Counted from the first letter of the stretch, positions 9,796 to 19,568 are shown. The stretch is 64,000 nt of DNA from JAOUJD01 sp963811265 (GCA_963811265.1 CAWEQS010000020.1:116063-180062), one strand, 5' to 3'. Notes: generated by a model not told the origin, from the letters alone. A program made the numbers and translations.

Positions 9796-10585
9796 ATGGC
9801 TAGCATCCTCGTGGTCGACGACGAGATCGGCATCCGGGAGCTTCTCTCCGAGATCCTGTCCGACGAGGGCCATGTGGTGGTCACGGCCGAGAACGCCTCG
9901 GCTGCGCGCGCGGCGCGGCAACGTGAAGAGCTCGACCTGGTTCTGCTCGACATCTGGATGCCGGACACCGACGGCGTGACGCTGCTGAAGGAATGGGCGT
10001 CGCAAGGCCAGCTGACGATGCCGGTGATCATGATGTCGGGGCACGCGACGATCGACACCGCGGTGGAGGCCACGCGCTTCGGCGCCCTCGAGTTCCTCGA
10101 GAAGCCCATCGCCATGGCGCGGCTGCTGTCGGCGGTCCGCAGCGGGCTGGAGCGCGGGCGCGTGATGCGCAACCTTCGGCCGCTGCAGGTCCCCGCCTGC
10201 GCAGCCGGTCCACGCCGAGCCGAAGGCGGAGTCCGTGGCTGCTTCCACCCGGGACGCGGCTCCGACCGCCGAACCCGAGCCGGCGCGGCACAACGGCGTC
10301 CCGCTCGACCAACCGCTGCGCGACGCGCGCGACCAGTTCGAGCGGGTCTACTTCGAGTACCACCTGGCCCGGGAAGGCTTCAGCATGACGCGCGTGGCCG
10401 ACCGCGCCGGGCTCGAGCGAACGCACCTGTACCGGAAGCTCAAGCAGCTCGGCATCGAACTCGCGCGCGGCAATCGCCGCGTCGAGCGCGCCGAGGAGCC
10501 GGTTGACCTGCCGCCGGTCGTGGAGGCCCGCGACGCGGCCAACGAACCGCGGGTGTACGTGCAGCGGGACGATTACGAGGACTAG
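9796..10585 (+). CDS. ntrX: Short NtrX-like response regulator, receiver plus Fis-type HTH (frame change near 10185)
   Basis: Partner regulator of NtrY. The receiver domain occupies residues 1-120 (acidic pocket DDE, phosphorylated Asp in LLDIWMPDTDG, Lys in FLEKPI). A proline/alanine-rich linker of about 45 residues leads directly to a Fis-type DNA-binding helix-turn-helix (AREGFSMTRVADRAGLERTH, then LYRKLKQLGIEL). There is no room for the sigma-54 AAA+ domain that canonical NtrX carries, so this form probably binds DNA without activating sigma-54 polymerase. A one-base frame change between about 10175 and 10200 falls in the linker; I join both parts (about 262 aa). It ends 45 bases before trkA. 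Confidence 0.8.
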
Positions 10586-10630
10586 GGCCTGTTAACGCCT
10601 GGCTCGCCGGCGTCGTCCAACGACCCATCC

Positions 10631-12044
10631 ATGAAGATCATCATCGTCGGGGCCGGCCGCGTCGGATCGTCGGTGGCGGAGGCGCTGGTCTCCGAGGCGA
10701 ACGACATCACCGTCATCGACACCGACGTCAATCGCGTCGCCGAACTGCAGGACCGCTTCGACCTGCGCGGGCTCGTCGGCAACGCGGCGTTGCCATCGAC
10801 GCTGCAGCAGGCAGGCGCCGACGATGCCGACATGCTGATCGCCGTTACGGCGGGCGACGAGATCAACCTCGTGGCGTGCAAGATCGCGGCCGATCTCTAC
10901 AACATCCCGACCCGCATCGCGCGCGTGCGCAACGTCGAGCTGCAGCAGCATCCGACGCTGATCGGCGAGGGGGGCTTCCGGGCTTCGCACGTGATCTTCC
11001 CGGAGCAGACGGTCACCGACTACCTGCTGAAGCTGATCGAGTTCCCGGAGGCGCTGCAGGTGCTCGAGTTCGCCGACGGCGGCGCGAGCCTGATCGCCGT
11101 GCGGGCGTTTGCCGGCGGTCCGCTGGTGTCGCACCCGATCAAGGACCTGCGTCGCCACATCCCGAAGGTCGACGCGCGGATCGTCGCCATCTTCCGCAAC
11201 GAGGCGAGCGTCCGGGTCGATGGCGACACCTTCGTCCAGCCCGGCGACGAGGTGTTCTTCCTCGCGCCCTCCGACAGCATACGGATGGTGCTTGAGCGAA
11301 CTCCGCAGGATGGACAAGCCGGTCCGCCGCGTGATCCTTGCCGGCGGCGGGAACATCGGCCTGCGGCTCGCGCGCGCGCTCGACACCGGCGAGGGGCTGG
11401 CCACACCGGAACGGTTCAACGTCAAGATCATCGAGGCCAACAAGCGGCGCGCCGAATCGCTGGCGCAGCAGTTGTCCTCGGACGTGCTCGTCCTGCACGG
11501 CGACGCCACCGACGAGGACCTGCTGACCCAGGAAGGGGTGCAGGACTCCGACGTGTTCATCGCGCTGACCAACGACGACGAGAACAACATCATGAGTTCG
11601 TTGCTCGCCAAGCGCCTTGGCGCGCGGCGGACCATCGCGCTGATCAACCGCAAGAGCTACGGCGACCTGATGCAGGGCGGCCAGATCGACATTGCCGTGT
11701 CACCGTCGTATGCGACGCTGTCGGCGCTGCTCCGGTTCGTGCGGCGCGGCGATGTGGTCGCGGCTCACAGCCTGCGCCGCGGCGCCGCCGAAGCCCTCGA
11801 GCTCATCGTGCACGGCGACGAGAAGACCTCGCGCATCATCGGCAAGCCGATCGAGCAGATCGAGATGCCGCGCGGCGCGACGATCGGCGCCGTCGTCCGC
11901 GGCGCCGGCGGCAAGGCGCAGGTCCTGATGGCCCATCACGACGTCGTGATCCAGGCCGAGGACCACCTGATCGTGTTCGTCGAGAACAAGCGGATCATTC
12001 CGCGCGTCGAGAAGCTCTTTTCCGTGGGGCTGGGCTTCTTCTGA
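10631..12044 (+). CDS. trkA: Trk potassium uptake regulator TrkA (frame change near 11294)
   Basis: Cytosolic NAD-binding subunit that gates the TrkH potassium channel. It has two tandem RCK units: Rossmann motif GAGRVGSSVAEAL near residue 7 followed by a TrkA-C domain, then a second Rossmann motif AGGGNIGLRLARAL near 235 and a second TrkA-C domain ending at 12044. The total of about 470 aa is normal. One extra base near 11294 (CTTGAG where CTGAG is expected) breaks the frame between the two halves; both halves are otherwise intact, so I treat it as one gene. The channel subunit trkH lies 4.3 kb downstream beyond a TRAP transporter. Confidence 0.9.
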
Positions 12045-12248
12045 GCGTCCGATCCGGGCGACACCGATCGACGCGGAAAAGTCCGGAGTTTCCCGGGGAT
12101 CGCGCTTTCAATAGAATGGCCCGCTGCGGCCCGGATTTCCCCGGGACGCAGCCATCGGAGATGCGAAGGCCCGGCGGGCAGTCGCGGATTTGAAGACACG
12201 AAGAATGGCCGGCTCCATACGGGCGCCGGCACGACCAAGGAGATAGTG

Positions 12249-13410
12249 ATGGACGTTCTCAAGAAGGACGCCGCGCCGACTCGCCGGAAGTTCCTTTCCA
12301 GCGCGGCGGCAGCGACGGCAGGCACGGCGGCTCTCGGGTTCCCGATGGTCTCCAGGGCCCAGACCACCACCCTGCGCTTCCAGAGCACCTGGCCGGCAAA
12401 GGACATCTTCCACGAGTACGCCAGCTGACTTCGTCAAGAAGGTCAACGACATGGGCGGCTCGCGCCTGAAGATCGAGTTGCTGCCGGCCGGCGCGGTGGT
12501 CCCGGCGTTCGACCTGCTCGACGCCGTCAACAAGGGCACGCTGGACGGCGGCCACGGCGTCGTGGCGTACTGGTACGGCAAGAGCACGGCCATGGCGCTG
12601 TGGGGCTCGGGCCCGGCCTTCGGCATGGACGCGAACCAGGTTCTCGCGTGGCACTACTACGGCGGCGGCAAGGCGCTGCTGGAGGAGATCTACAAGGGTC
12701 TCAACATGAACGTCGTGTCGTACCTGTACGGCCCGATGCCGACGCAGCCGTTCGGCTGGTTCAAGAAGCCGATCACCTCGGCCGATCAGATCAAGGGCCT
12801 GAAGTTCCGCACCGTCGGCCTCGCGGTCGACATGTACACGGCGATGGGCGCGGCGGTGAATCCGCTGCCGGGCGGCGAGATCGTCCCGGCGCTGGACCGC
12901 GGCCTGATCGACGGCGCCGAGTTCAACAACGCGACGTCCGACCGTCTCCTCGGCTTCCCGGACGTGTCGAAGGTCTGCATGCTGCAGAGCTTCCACCAGT
13001 CGGGCGAGCAGTTCGAGGTCCTGTTCAACAAGTCCAAGTACGACGCGCTGCCGGGCGAGCTGAAGGCCGTCATCGACAACGCGGTGCAGGCCGCGAGCGC
13101 CGACATGAGCTGGAAGGCCGCCGACCGCTACTCGAAGGACTACATCGAGCTGCGCACGAAGGACAAGGTCAGCTTCTACAAGACGCCGGATGCGATCCTG
13201 CGGACCCAGCTCGAGGTGTGGGACAAGATCTGCGAAGCCAAGTCGGCCGAGAACCCGATGTTCAAGAGGGTGCTCGAGTCGCAGAAGGCCTTCGCGGAGC
13301 GCGCCTGCCGGTACGGCTTCGACTACAACGTCGACTTCCGGATGGCGTACAACCGCTACTTCGGCCGTCCGGCCGGCGAGCCCGCCAAGGGCGCCGCCAA
13401 GAAGGCCTAG
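12249..13410 (+). CDS. dctP: TRAP transporter substrate-binding protein, DctP family (frame change near 12421)
   Basis: Periplasmic binding protein of a tripartite, sodium-driven TRAP transporter, probably for an organic acid. ATG 12249 has the ribosome site AAGGAG at 12238-12243. The twin-arginine signal TRRKFLSSAAA (Arg12-Arg13) implies export in a folded state. The mature protein shows the family features: TLRFQSTWPAKDIFHEY at the start, AVVPAFDLLDAVNKGTLDGG, the helix LKFRTVGLAVDMYTAMG and ALDRGLIDGAEF, where the ligand-binding Arg lies in the RT of LKFRT. One extra base near 12421 shifts the frame after 60 codons; the rest runs to 13410. Two hairpins separate it from the permease genes. 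Confidence 0.88.
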
Positions 13411-13423
13411 CGAGAGCGACATG

Positions 13424-13444
13424 ACCCGGCCCTTGCGGCCGGGT
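13424..13444 (+). terminator. Intra-operon hairpin 1 after dctP
   Basis: Stem ACCCGGCC / GGCCGGGT with a five-base loop, followed by CCTTGT. With the next hairpin it probably limits read-through or protects the 3' end of the binding-protein message, so that the binding protein exceeds the permease. That role is known from other binding-protein operons and is inferred here. Confidence 0.55.
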
Positions 13445-13455
13445 CCTTGTATCGG

Positions 13456-13482
13456 CGCAGGCGACGCGAGGCGTCGCCTGCG
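13456..13482 (+). terminator. Intra-operon hairpin 2 between dctP and dctQ
   Basis: Perfect 11-base-pair stem (CGCAGGCGACG with its complement) around a five-base loop, followed by TCTTT. It is stronger than the first hairpin and the likeliest attenuator before the permease genes. Confidence 0.6.
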
Positions 13483-13549
13483 TCTTTCCGCATCACCAGT
13501 GTCACCACGAAGCGGCCCGCAGAAGGCCGGTGCTCCAGGCGAGGACTCG

Positions 13550-14176
13550 ATGCAACAATTCCTGCTGACGGTCGACAAGGTCTCGACCTTCTTCGGCCAG
13601 CTGTTTTCCTGGCTGATCGTCGGACTGACGATCCTGATCACGTGGGAGGTGTACTCCCGCTACGTGCTGAACAATCCGCACGCGTGGGCGCTCGATGTCC
13701 AGATCATGCTGTACGGGACGCTGTTCATGATGGCCGGCGCCTACACGCTGGCGAAGAACAACCACGTGCGCGGGGACGTGCTCTACGGCTTCTTCCAGCC
13801 GCGCACGCAGGCGTGGGTCGACATCATCCTGTACTTCGTGTTCTTCCTGCCCGGCATCATCGCGCTCACCTACGCCGGCTGGACGTTCGCGCAGGAGTCG
13901 CTGGCGATCCGCGAACAGACCTTCTCGGCCGACCAGTTGCCGATCTATCCCTTCAAGTTCGTGATCCCGGTCGCCGGCTTCCTGCTGCTGATGCAGGGCA
14001 TCGTCGAGATCATCCGCTGCTACCTCTGCATCCGTGACGGCGAGTGGCCGAGCCGGATCGAGGACGTCGAGGAGGTCGACGTCGACAAGTTGAAGGAGAT
14101 GGTGCACGTGAAGGACGAAGACATCCTCGCGGTCGACGCCATGGTGGTGGCGCAGGAGCGAGAGGCGAACAAATGA
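13550..14176 (+). CDS. dctQ: TRAP transporter small permease, DctQ family
   Basis: Four-helix inner-membrane subunit of the TRAP transporter. The 208 aa product from ATG 13550 has helices near residues 20-38 (WLIVGLTILITWEVYSRY), 50-70, 90-115 (IILYFVFFLPGIIALTYAG) and 140-165, and the conserved NNHVRGDVLY of the family. The C-terminal 45 residues are charged and cytosolic, longer than in most DctQ proteins. Its stop overlaps the large permease start (ATGA), so the subunits are co-translated. Confidence 0.9.
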   Translation: MQQFLLTVDKVSTFFGQLFSWLIVGLTILITWEVYSRYVLNNPHAWALDVQIMLYGTLFMMAGAYTLAKNNHVRGDVLYGFFQPRTQAWVDIILYFVFFLPGIIALTYAGWTFAQESLAIREQTFSADQLPIYPFKFVIPVAGFLLLMQGIVEIIRCYLCIRDGEWPSRIEDVEEVDVDKLKEMVHVKDEDILAVDAMVVAQEREANK

Positions 14177-16294
14177 AGATCCGCAAGGAACTGTGGTTCG
14201 GCTTCGCGCTGATGGCGCTGCTCATCGCCGGCGCGCTGTACATCTTCCTGTCCGCCGAAACGATCACGCGCGGCCACCTCGGCCTGCTGATGCTGTCGCT
14301 GGTGGTCGTCGCGATCATGATGGGATTCCCCACCGCGTTCACGCTGATGGGCATGGGGATCCTCTTCACCTGGCTGTCGTACGACGGGGACGTCAGGAAG
14401 ACCCTCGACCTGTTCGTGCAGTCGACGTTCAAGGTGATGAGCAACGACGTGCTGATCTCGATCCCGCTGTTCGTCTTCATGGGATACCTGGTCGAACGCG
14501 CCAACCTGATCGAGAAGCTGTTCAAGTCGCTGCACCTGGCCATGGCCCGCATTCCGGGCTCGCTGGCCGTTGCAACGCTCGTGACCTGCGCGGTGTTCGC
14601 AACCGCCACCGGCATCGTCGGCGCGGTCGTCACCCTGATGGGCCTGCTGGCGTTCCCGGCGATGCTGAAGGCGGGCTACAACACCAAGCTGGGCGCCGGC
14701 GCGATCACCGCGGGTGGTTGCCTCGGCATCCTGATCCCGCCGTCGGTCATGCTGATCGTGTACGGGGCGACGGCGGGCGTGTCGGTCGTGCAGCTGTATG
14801 CGGGTGCGTTCTTCCCGGGGATCATGCTGGCCGGGCTGTACATCGGCTACGTGATCATCGTCGCCAAGATCTGGCCGAACATGGCGCCCCCGCTGTCGGA
14901 AGAGGGCCGCAGGGTCAAGCTGCCGCCGGTGCTGGAAGCCCTTTCGGCAGATGGCAGCCGGCGCGCGCTGCCGGCGGTGCTCGGGGCCTTCAAGGGGCGG
15001 AACAACCGCAACGTCGGGACCGGCGCCCTCATCAAGCAGAGCATCATCGTGCTGCTCCCGTTGCTGTTCTTCGCGTTCGTGATGGGCGAAGCGTATGTGG
15101 CGGTGACGGCCGCGCCCGAGGCGGCATCCGGCCTCGAGCAGATGGATTCGTCGCGCATGTCGTCGGACGAACCGCACGGCCGCCGGCGGCCTGGCCGAGC
15201 CCGAAGGCGTTCAGGAACCGCCGTCGTCCGGCGGCGTGCAGGAGCCGCCGGGAGCCGAGGTCAAGGAACCTGCAGCGGCCGAGCCGGCCCCACCGGTGCC
15301 CGCGCCGGCGGAAGCGGCGAAGACCGAAGTCGACGCGCCCGCGGCGCAGCCGGCGCCGACCGGCTTCTGGATCGCGCTCGGTGTCGGCACGCTGGTCCTG
15401 GTTGGCTTCTACGCGATCTTCTCGGTCAAGCGACTCGAGATCTTCCGCATGCTGCTGTCGTCGTTCTTCCCGCTGGTGGTCCTGATCCTTGCGGTGCTGG
15501 GCTCGATCGTGTTCGGCCTGACGACGCCGACCGAAGCCGCCGCCATCGGCGCGTTCGGCGGATTCGTGCTCGCCTCCGCGTACATGCTGATCAACTATCC
15601 CAGCGCCCAGATGCGGAAGGTCCTGCTCGTCTGGGTTCCGCTGTGGGTGCCGTTCCTTGCGTCGATCGTCTGGTTCCGGCTCTCGGTCGCCGGCGTCGCG
15701 CCCCCGGTTCCGACCTGGTTCGGGCTTGTCGCGATCGTCGGCATCGGCGCGTGGTCGATCCTCGCGCTGCGCCAGTCGAAGCTGATGGACACGGTGCGCG
15801 AGTCGTCGTTCCTGACGGCGAAGACGAGCGCGATGGTGTGCTGGCTGTTCGTCGGCTCGTCGATCTTCTCCGCGGCGTTCGCGCTGCTCGGCGGACAGGA
15901 ACTCGTCGAGAAGTGGGTGCTGTCGATGAACCTGTCGAAGACCGAGTTCATGGTTCTTTCGCAGGTCATCATCTTCGTCCTCGGCTGGCCCCTGGAATGG
16001 ACCGAGATCATCGTCATCTTCATGCCGATCTTCGTGCCGCTGCTGGACAACTTCGGCGTCGACCCGCTGTTCTTCGGGTTGCTGGTGGCGTTGAACCTGC
16101 AGACCGCGTTCCTGTCGCCGCCGGTGGCGATGGCTGCGTTCTACCTGAAGGGCGTCAGCCCGCCGCACGTGACGCTGAACCAGATCTTCGCGGGCATGAT
16201 GCCGTTCATGGTGATCCAGGTCGTCGCGATCTTCCTCCTCTACACGTTCCCGCAGATCGGGCTCTGGATACCGAGCATGGTGTACGGGCACTGA
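14173..16294 (+). CDS. dctM: TRAP transporter large permease, DctM family, with long acidic Ala/Pro insert (frame change near 15160)
   Basis: Main translocation subunit, multi-helix inner membrane. The N-terminal part has the family core (MGFPTAFTLMGMGILF, IPLFVFMGYLVERANL, GGCLGILIPPSVMLIVYG) and the C-terminal part the second core (GLTTPTEAAAIGAFGGFVLA, SPPVAMAAFYLKGV). Between them lies an unusual segment of about 75 residues rich in Ala, Pro and Glu (VKEPAAAEPAPPVPAPAEAA), and extra helices near 15610-15780. The reconstructed length of about 707 aa is far above the usual 425-450. A one-base frame change between about 15140 and 15185 falls at the start of the insert. The insert belongs to the protein, since it is continuous with the C-terminal half. 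Confidence 0.87.
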
Positions 16295-16302
16295 CGTCGC
16301 CG

Positions 16303-16326
16303 CGCCGGGGCGTTGCTGCCCCGGCG
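16303..16326 (+). terminator. Terminator-like hairpin after dctM
   Basis: Stem CGCCGGGG / CCCCGGCG with an eight-base loop, followed by TTTCCCTTTC, nine bases after the dctM stop and about 60 before trkH. It is consistent with the end of the TRAP operon. Confidence 0.6.
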
Positions 16327-16387
16327 TTTCCCTTTCGGACGATGTCGACGGGCGCATAATCCGCGCGGCCCGCGCCCTTCGCCGTCA

Positions 16388-17857
16388 ATGAACGCAATCG
16401 CCCGCTCCGCGCTGCCGGTCGTCAACGTACTCGGGTACGTCGTGATGATCTTCGCGGCGACGATGGTGGTGCCGCTGATGTTCGCTCTCGTCGGCGGTGA
16501 CAAGGCGCTCAGGGACTACGACCTCGCCGTGCTGATCACCGCCGGCGCCGGCCTGCTGCTGATTCTGGTGACACGCAAGTACCGGCGCGAACTGCAGCCG
16601 CGCGACGGCTTTCTCCTGGTCACCCTGGTGTGGACGGTGGTGCCGGCGTTCGCGACACTGCCGCTGATCCTGCACCTGCCTGGAACTTCGTTCACGCACG
16701 CCTACTTCGAGGCGATGTCGGGGCTGACGACAACGGGCGCGACCGTGCTGTCGGGCCTGGACGACTTGCCGCTGTCGATCAACATCTGGCGCCACCTGCT
16801 CGTGTGGATCGGCGGCATGGGCATCCTGGTGCTGGTCGTCGCGATCCTCCCGCTGCTGGGCGTCGGCGGCTCGCAGGTATTCAAGGCGGAGACCGCCGGC
16901 CCGATGAAGGAGTCGAAACTGACGCCGCGGATCGCCGACACGGCGAAGGCGCTCTATGCGGTGTACTTCGGCATCTCGGTCGCGTGCTTCTTCTCGTACC
17001 GCTGGGCGGGCATGTCGTGGAGCGATGCCTTCATGCACATGTGCTCGACGATGGGGCTGGGTGGCTTCTCGTCGCACGACGCCAGTTTCGGGTACTGGAA
17101 TTCGCCGCTGATCGAGGCCACGGCGGTGTTCTTCATGGTGCTGGCCGGCTTCAATTTCTCCATGCACTTCCTTGCGTGGCGGCGGCGCTCGTTGATGGTC
17201 TATCTGCGCGATCCGGAGAGCAAGGCGTACGTCGCCACGCTCGTGGCGGCGTGCCTGTTCGTGGCCGCGTTCCTGTTCGCACGCGACGTCTATCCGGACT
17301 GGCTGACCGCGCTGCGCTACGCGACTTTCAACGTGGTATCGATCGCCACGACGACCGGCTATGCCAGCACCGACTACAACCAGTGGCCGATCTTCGCGCC
17401 GGTGCTGATGCTGTTCCTGTGCGGATTCGCCACGTGTGCGGGTTCGACCGGCGGCGGCATCAAGATGATCCGCGGCCTGATCCTGCTGAAGCAGGCGCGT
17501 CGCGAAATGACCCGGATCCTGCATCCGCGCTCGGTCAACCCGGTCGTGGTGGGCGACCGGGTCATCGAGAACAACGTGATCTTCGCGGTGCTCGCCTTCA
17601 TGCTGGTCTATGGCGCGGCGATGACCTGGCTGACGTTCCTGTTGATGATGTCCGGCCTCGACGTGATCACGGCCTTCACGGCCATCGTCGCCTGCCTGAA
17701 CAACACCGGCCCGGGCCTGAACCAGGTCGGCCCGGCGACGACGTACGGCAACCTGAGCACGTTCGAGACCTGGGTCTGCACGTTCGCAATGCTGATCGGG
17801 CGGCTCGAACTGTTCTCGGTGCTGGTGCTCTTCACTCCGGCCTTCTGGCGCCGCTGA
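16388..17857 (+). CDS. trkH: Trk potassium uptake channel subunit TrkH
   Basis: Inner-membrane potassium channel with four repeats of the selectivity filter. The repeats are visible as LTTTGATVL, TMGLGGFSS, ATTTGYAS and NNTGPGLNQ. The 489 aa length is normal and ATG 16388 gives a typical N-terminus. It works with TrkA, whose gene lies upstream beyond the TRAP operon. In many betaproteobacteria trkA and trkH are adjacent, so the TRAP genes look inserted. The next gene starts on the last base of the stop (TGATG). Confidence 0.95.
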   Translation: MNAIARSALPVVNVLGYVVMIFAATMVVPLMFALVGGDKALRDYDLAVLITAGAGLLLILVTRKYRRELQPRDGFLLVTLVWTVVPAFATLPLILHLPGTSFTHAYFEAMSGLTTTGATVLSGLDDLPLSINIWRHLLVWIGGMGILVLVVAILPLLGVGGSQVFKAETAGPMKESKLTPRIADTAKALYAVYFGISVACFFSYRWAGMSWSDAFMHMCSTMGLGGFSSHDASFGYWNSPLIEATAVFFMVLAGFNFSMHFLAWRRRSLMVYLRDPESKAYVATLVAACLFVAAFLFARDVYPDWLTALRYATFNVVSIATTTGYASTDYNQWPIFAPVLMLFLCGFATCAGSTGGGIKMIRGLILLKQARREMTRILHPRSVNPVVVGDRVIENNVIFAVLAFMLVYGAAMTWLTFLLMMSGLDVITAFTAIVACLNNTGPGLNQVGPATTYGNLSTFETWVCTFAMLIGRLELFSVLVLFTPAFWRR

Positions 17858-18186
17858 TGCGGGCGACCATCCGGCTGGCATCGCCTGCCGGCCAGCAGGC
17901 GCAGTTGGACGACTGGCTTGCACGGCCTTCCAATGGGCGTCGAGTTGTCGTTGCCGAGAGCGGGTTCGTGCCGCTGGAAGCGCCAGACGACGTGCCGCTC
18001 GCGCGGCTCGCGCCGGGCTGCGTCTGCTGCGTGGGACAGGTCCCGCTCCGGGTGACCCTCACCCGCGCGGTGCGCGCACACCGGCCGGACGAGGTGCTGC
18101 TGCTGCTCGCGACGGCGGACCACCTCCCCCGCGTGCGCGCCTTGCTCGAGGACGGCAGCCTCGGAGTGCGATTCGAAGTGGAGTGA
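17857..18186 (+). CDS. Small CobW-like protein lacking the GTPase core
   Basis: A 109 aa protein whose ATG uses the last base of the trkH stop codon. Its central motif LAPGCVCCVGQVPLRVTL resembles the CxCC metal site of CobW/COG0523 GTPases, and the flanking segments (VVVAESGFVPLEAPDDVPL before, HRPDEVLLLLATADHLPRV after) match the order of that family. There is no P-loop or other GTP-binding motif, so it cannot be a GTPase alone. Possible roles are a small metal-binding protein or a remnant. Overlap with trkH argues that it is translated. It is distinct from the following hydrolase. Confidence 0.65.
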   Translation: MRATIRLASPAGQQAQLDDWLARPSNGRRVVVAESGFVPLEAPDDVPLARLAPGCVCCVGQVPLRVTLTRAVRAHRPDEVLLLLATADHLPRVRALLEDGSLGVRFEVE

Positions 18187-18188
18187 CG

Positions 18189-18986
18189 ATGGAAACGATC
18201 GAGCGGGACGGAGTTCGCATCGCCTACCGCGTGGAAGGCAGTACCGACGTGGCCCGGCCATGGCTCGTGTTCAGCCATTCGCTCGCCTGCGACCACACGA
18301 TGTGGGACCCGCAGATGGCGGAGTTCTCCGACTTCCGCATCCTTCGGTTCGACACCCGCGGCCACGGCCAGTCGGGCGCGCCGGCGGGCGAGTACACGCT
18401 CGAAGTCCTCGCCGATGACCTGAAGGCGGTGCTCGACGCGGTCTCGATCCGGCGCTGCCACTTCGTCGGTCTGTCGATGGGCGGGATGATCGGGCAGCAG
18501 TTCCTGCTGAAGTACCCGGCCCGCTTCGAAACGGTCACGCTCGCCGACACCACCAGCCGTTATCCCGCGGAGTCGCGCGCGGTATGGGAAGAGCGGCTCG
18601 CCCTGGTGCACAGCCGTGGCATGGACGCCATCGTGCCGTCCACGCTCGAGCGCTGGTTCACCGCCGCGTTTCGGGAAAGCCATCCGGAGGAGGTCGGTCG
18701 CATCGGAAGGTTGATCCGGTCCACGCCTGTCGCCGGCTATGCCGGATGCGCGCAGGGCATCTCGCGCATCAACCTGACGGCCCGGCTGACGGACTTCGAC
18801 TCTCCGGTACTGGTCATCGTCGGGGACTCGGACCTCGGCACGCCGCGACCCATGTCCGAGGAGATCGTTCGGGCGATGCCGCGGTCGCGGCTGCACGTCA
18901 TCCCGCGCGCTGCGCACCTGTCGAACGTCGAGCAGCCGGCCGAGTTCAACCGGGTCCTGCGGCAGTTCCTGATCGCCAATAGTTAG
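18189..18986 (+). CDS. Alpha/beta hydrolase, 3-oxoadipate enol-lactonase-like
   Basis: Cytosolic hydrolase of 265 aa in the PcaD-like branch. Nucleophile elbow GLSMGGM near residue 97, lid region, acid in VGDSDLGTP and His in IPRAAHLSNVEQPAEFN. The oxyanion region SHSLACDHTMWDPQM is characteristic of enol-lactonases. I prefer ATG 18189 to the GTG six bases earlier. The gene starts two bases after the mini CobW-like gene ends. No other protocatechuate-pathway gene is present in the window, so the substrate is open. Confidence 0.82.
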   Translation: METIERDGVRIAYRVEGSTDVARPWLVFSHSLACDHTMWDPQMAEFSDFRILRFDTRGHGQSGAPAGEYTLEVLADDLKAVLDAVSIRRCHFVGLSMGGMIGQQFLLKYPARFETVTLADTTSRYPAESRAVWEERLALVHSRGMDAIVPSTLERWFTAAFRESHPEEVGRIGRLIRSTPVAGYAGCAQGISRINLTARLTDFDSPVLVIVGDSDLGTPRPMSEEIVRAMPRSRLHVIPRAAHLSNVEQPAEFNRVLRQFLIANS

Positions 18987-19034
18987 CGGTCACTGTCGCA
19001 GAATTCGAGACTTCTAGAGGCTTTCCAGCGACTG

Positions 19035-19063
19035 CTTGAATTGGACTCGCGGGTACCGATATT
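19035..19063 (+). promoter_or_regulatory. Weak sigma-70-like promoter upstream of DUF3567 gene
   Basis: TTGAAT (19035-19040), 17 bases, GATATT (19058-19063). Both boxes match four of six consensus bases. It lies in a noticeably AT-richer stretch just upstream of the small gene at 19124. Confidence 0.3.
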
Positions 19064-19123
19064 GCATACAGGTGGGTCGACGGATCCCTCCATCCGGTCG
19101 AGCCGGCACCGAAAGGACACGCA

Positions 19124-19387
19124 ATGTCAGTGACCATGATCTACAACAGCCCGCACTACTGCGTCTTCGAGTTCGAGGGACCTTCCGCCGGTTCCGACCG
19201 TGAGGTCGGCGGCTACGAGATCATGGACAAGAACCTGCGCCGTGAGATCTTCCTGGGCGGGCAGGACGCCGAAGTGTTCCGCCGCAACGTGCAGGAACTG
19301 ATCGAGCAGGGACCGACCTCGGATGAAGTCGACGAGTTTCTGCAAGGCTTCTCGGGCCTGATGAACCAGCCGGTCGTGCTGCACTGA
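19124..19387 (+). CDS. DUF3567 (BTH_I0359-like) small protein
   Basis: An 87 aa cytosolic protein of a family restricted to betaproteobacteria; function unknown. The sequence carries the family features: VTMIYNSPHYCVFEF at the start, GGYEIMDKNLRREIFLGG in the middle and the acidic VDEFLQGFSGLMNQPVVLH at the end. It stands alone between a promoter-like sequence and a terminator hairpin, so it is probably a monocistronic, well-expressed gene. Confidence 0.9.
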   Translation: MSVTMIYNSPHYCVFEFEGPSAGSDREVGGYEIMDKNLRREIFLGGQDAEVFRRNVQELIEQGPTSDEVDEFLQGFSGLMNQPVVLH

Positions 19388-19411
19388 AGACGGCCGACTT
19401 CGCAGCAGGAG

Positions 19412-19433
19412 ACGGCGCGCGCAGGCGCGCCGT
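19412..19433 (+). terminator. Terminator hairpin after DUF3567 gene
   Basis: Stem ACGGCGCG / CGCGCCGT with a six-base loop, followed by TCTCATTTG, 25 bases after the stop codon. Confidence 0.6.
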
Positions 19434-19568
19434 TCTCATTTGTGCGCCGCGAGACGCGCCTGATTTCGAGGAACCGTTCTACGGAAGCGGCCGCGGGCGC
19501 CCGCGCTCGCACGGGACAATTCTTCCGAAACGAGCGATGCGGACGACCGCGTCGCAAGGGAGAACTTC

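Noticed and set aside
12421..12450. Separate short gene for the first 60 codons of the TRAP binding protein
   Set aside because: The signal peptide and mature start continue directly in the next frame after one extra base, so it is one gene.
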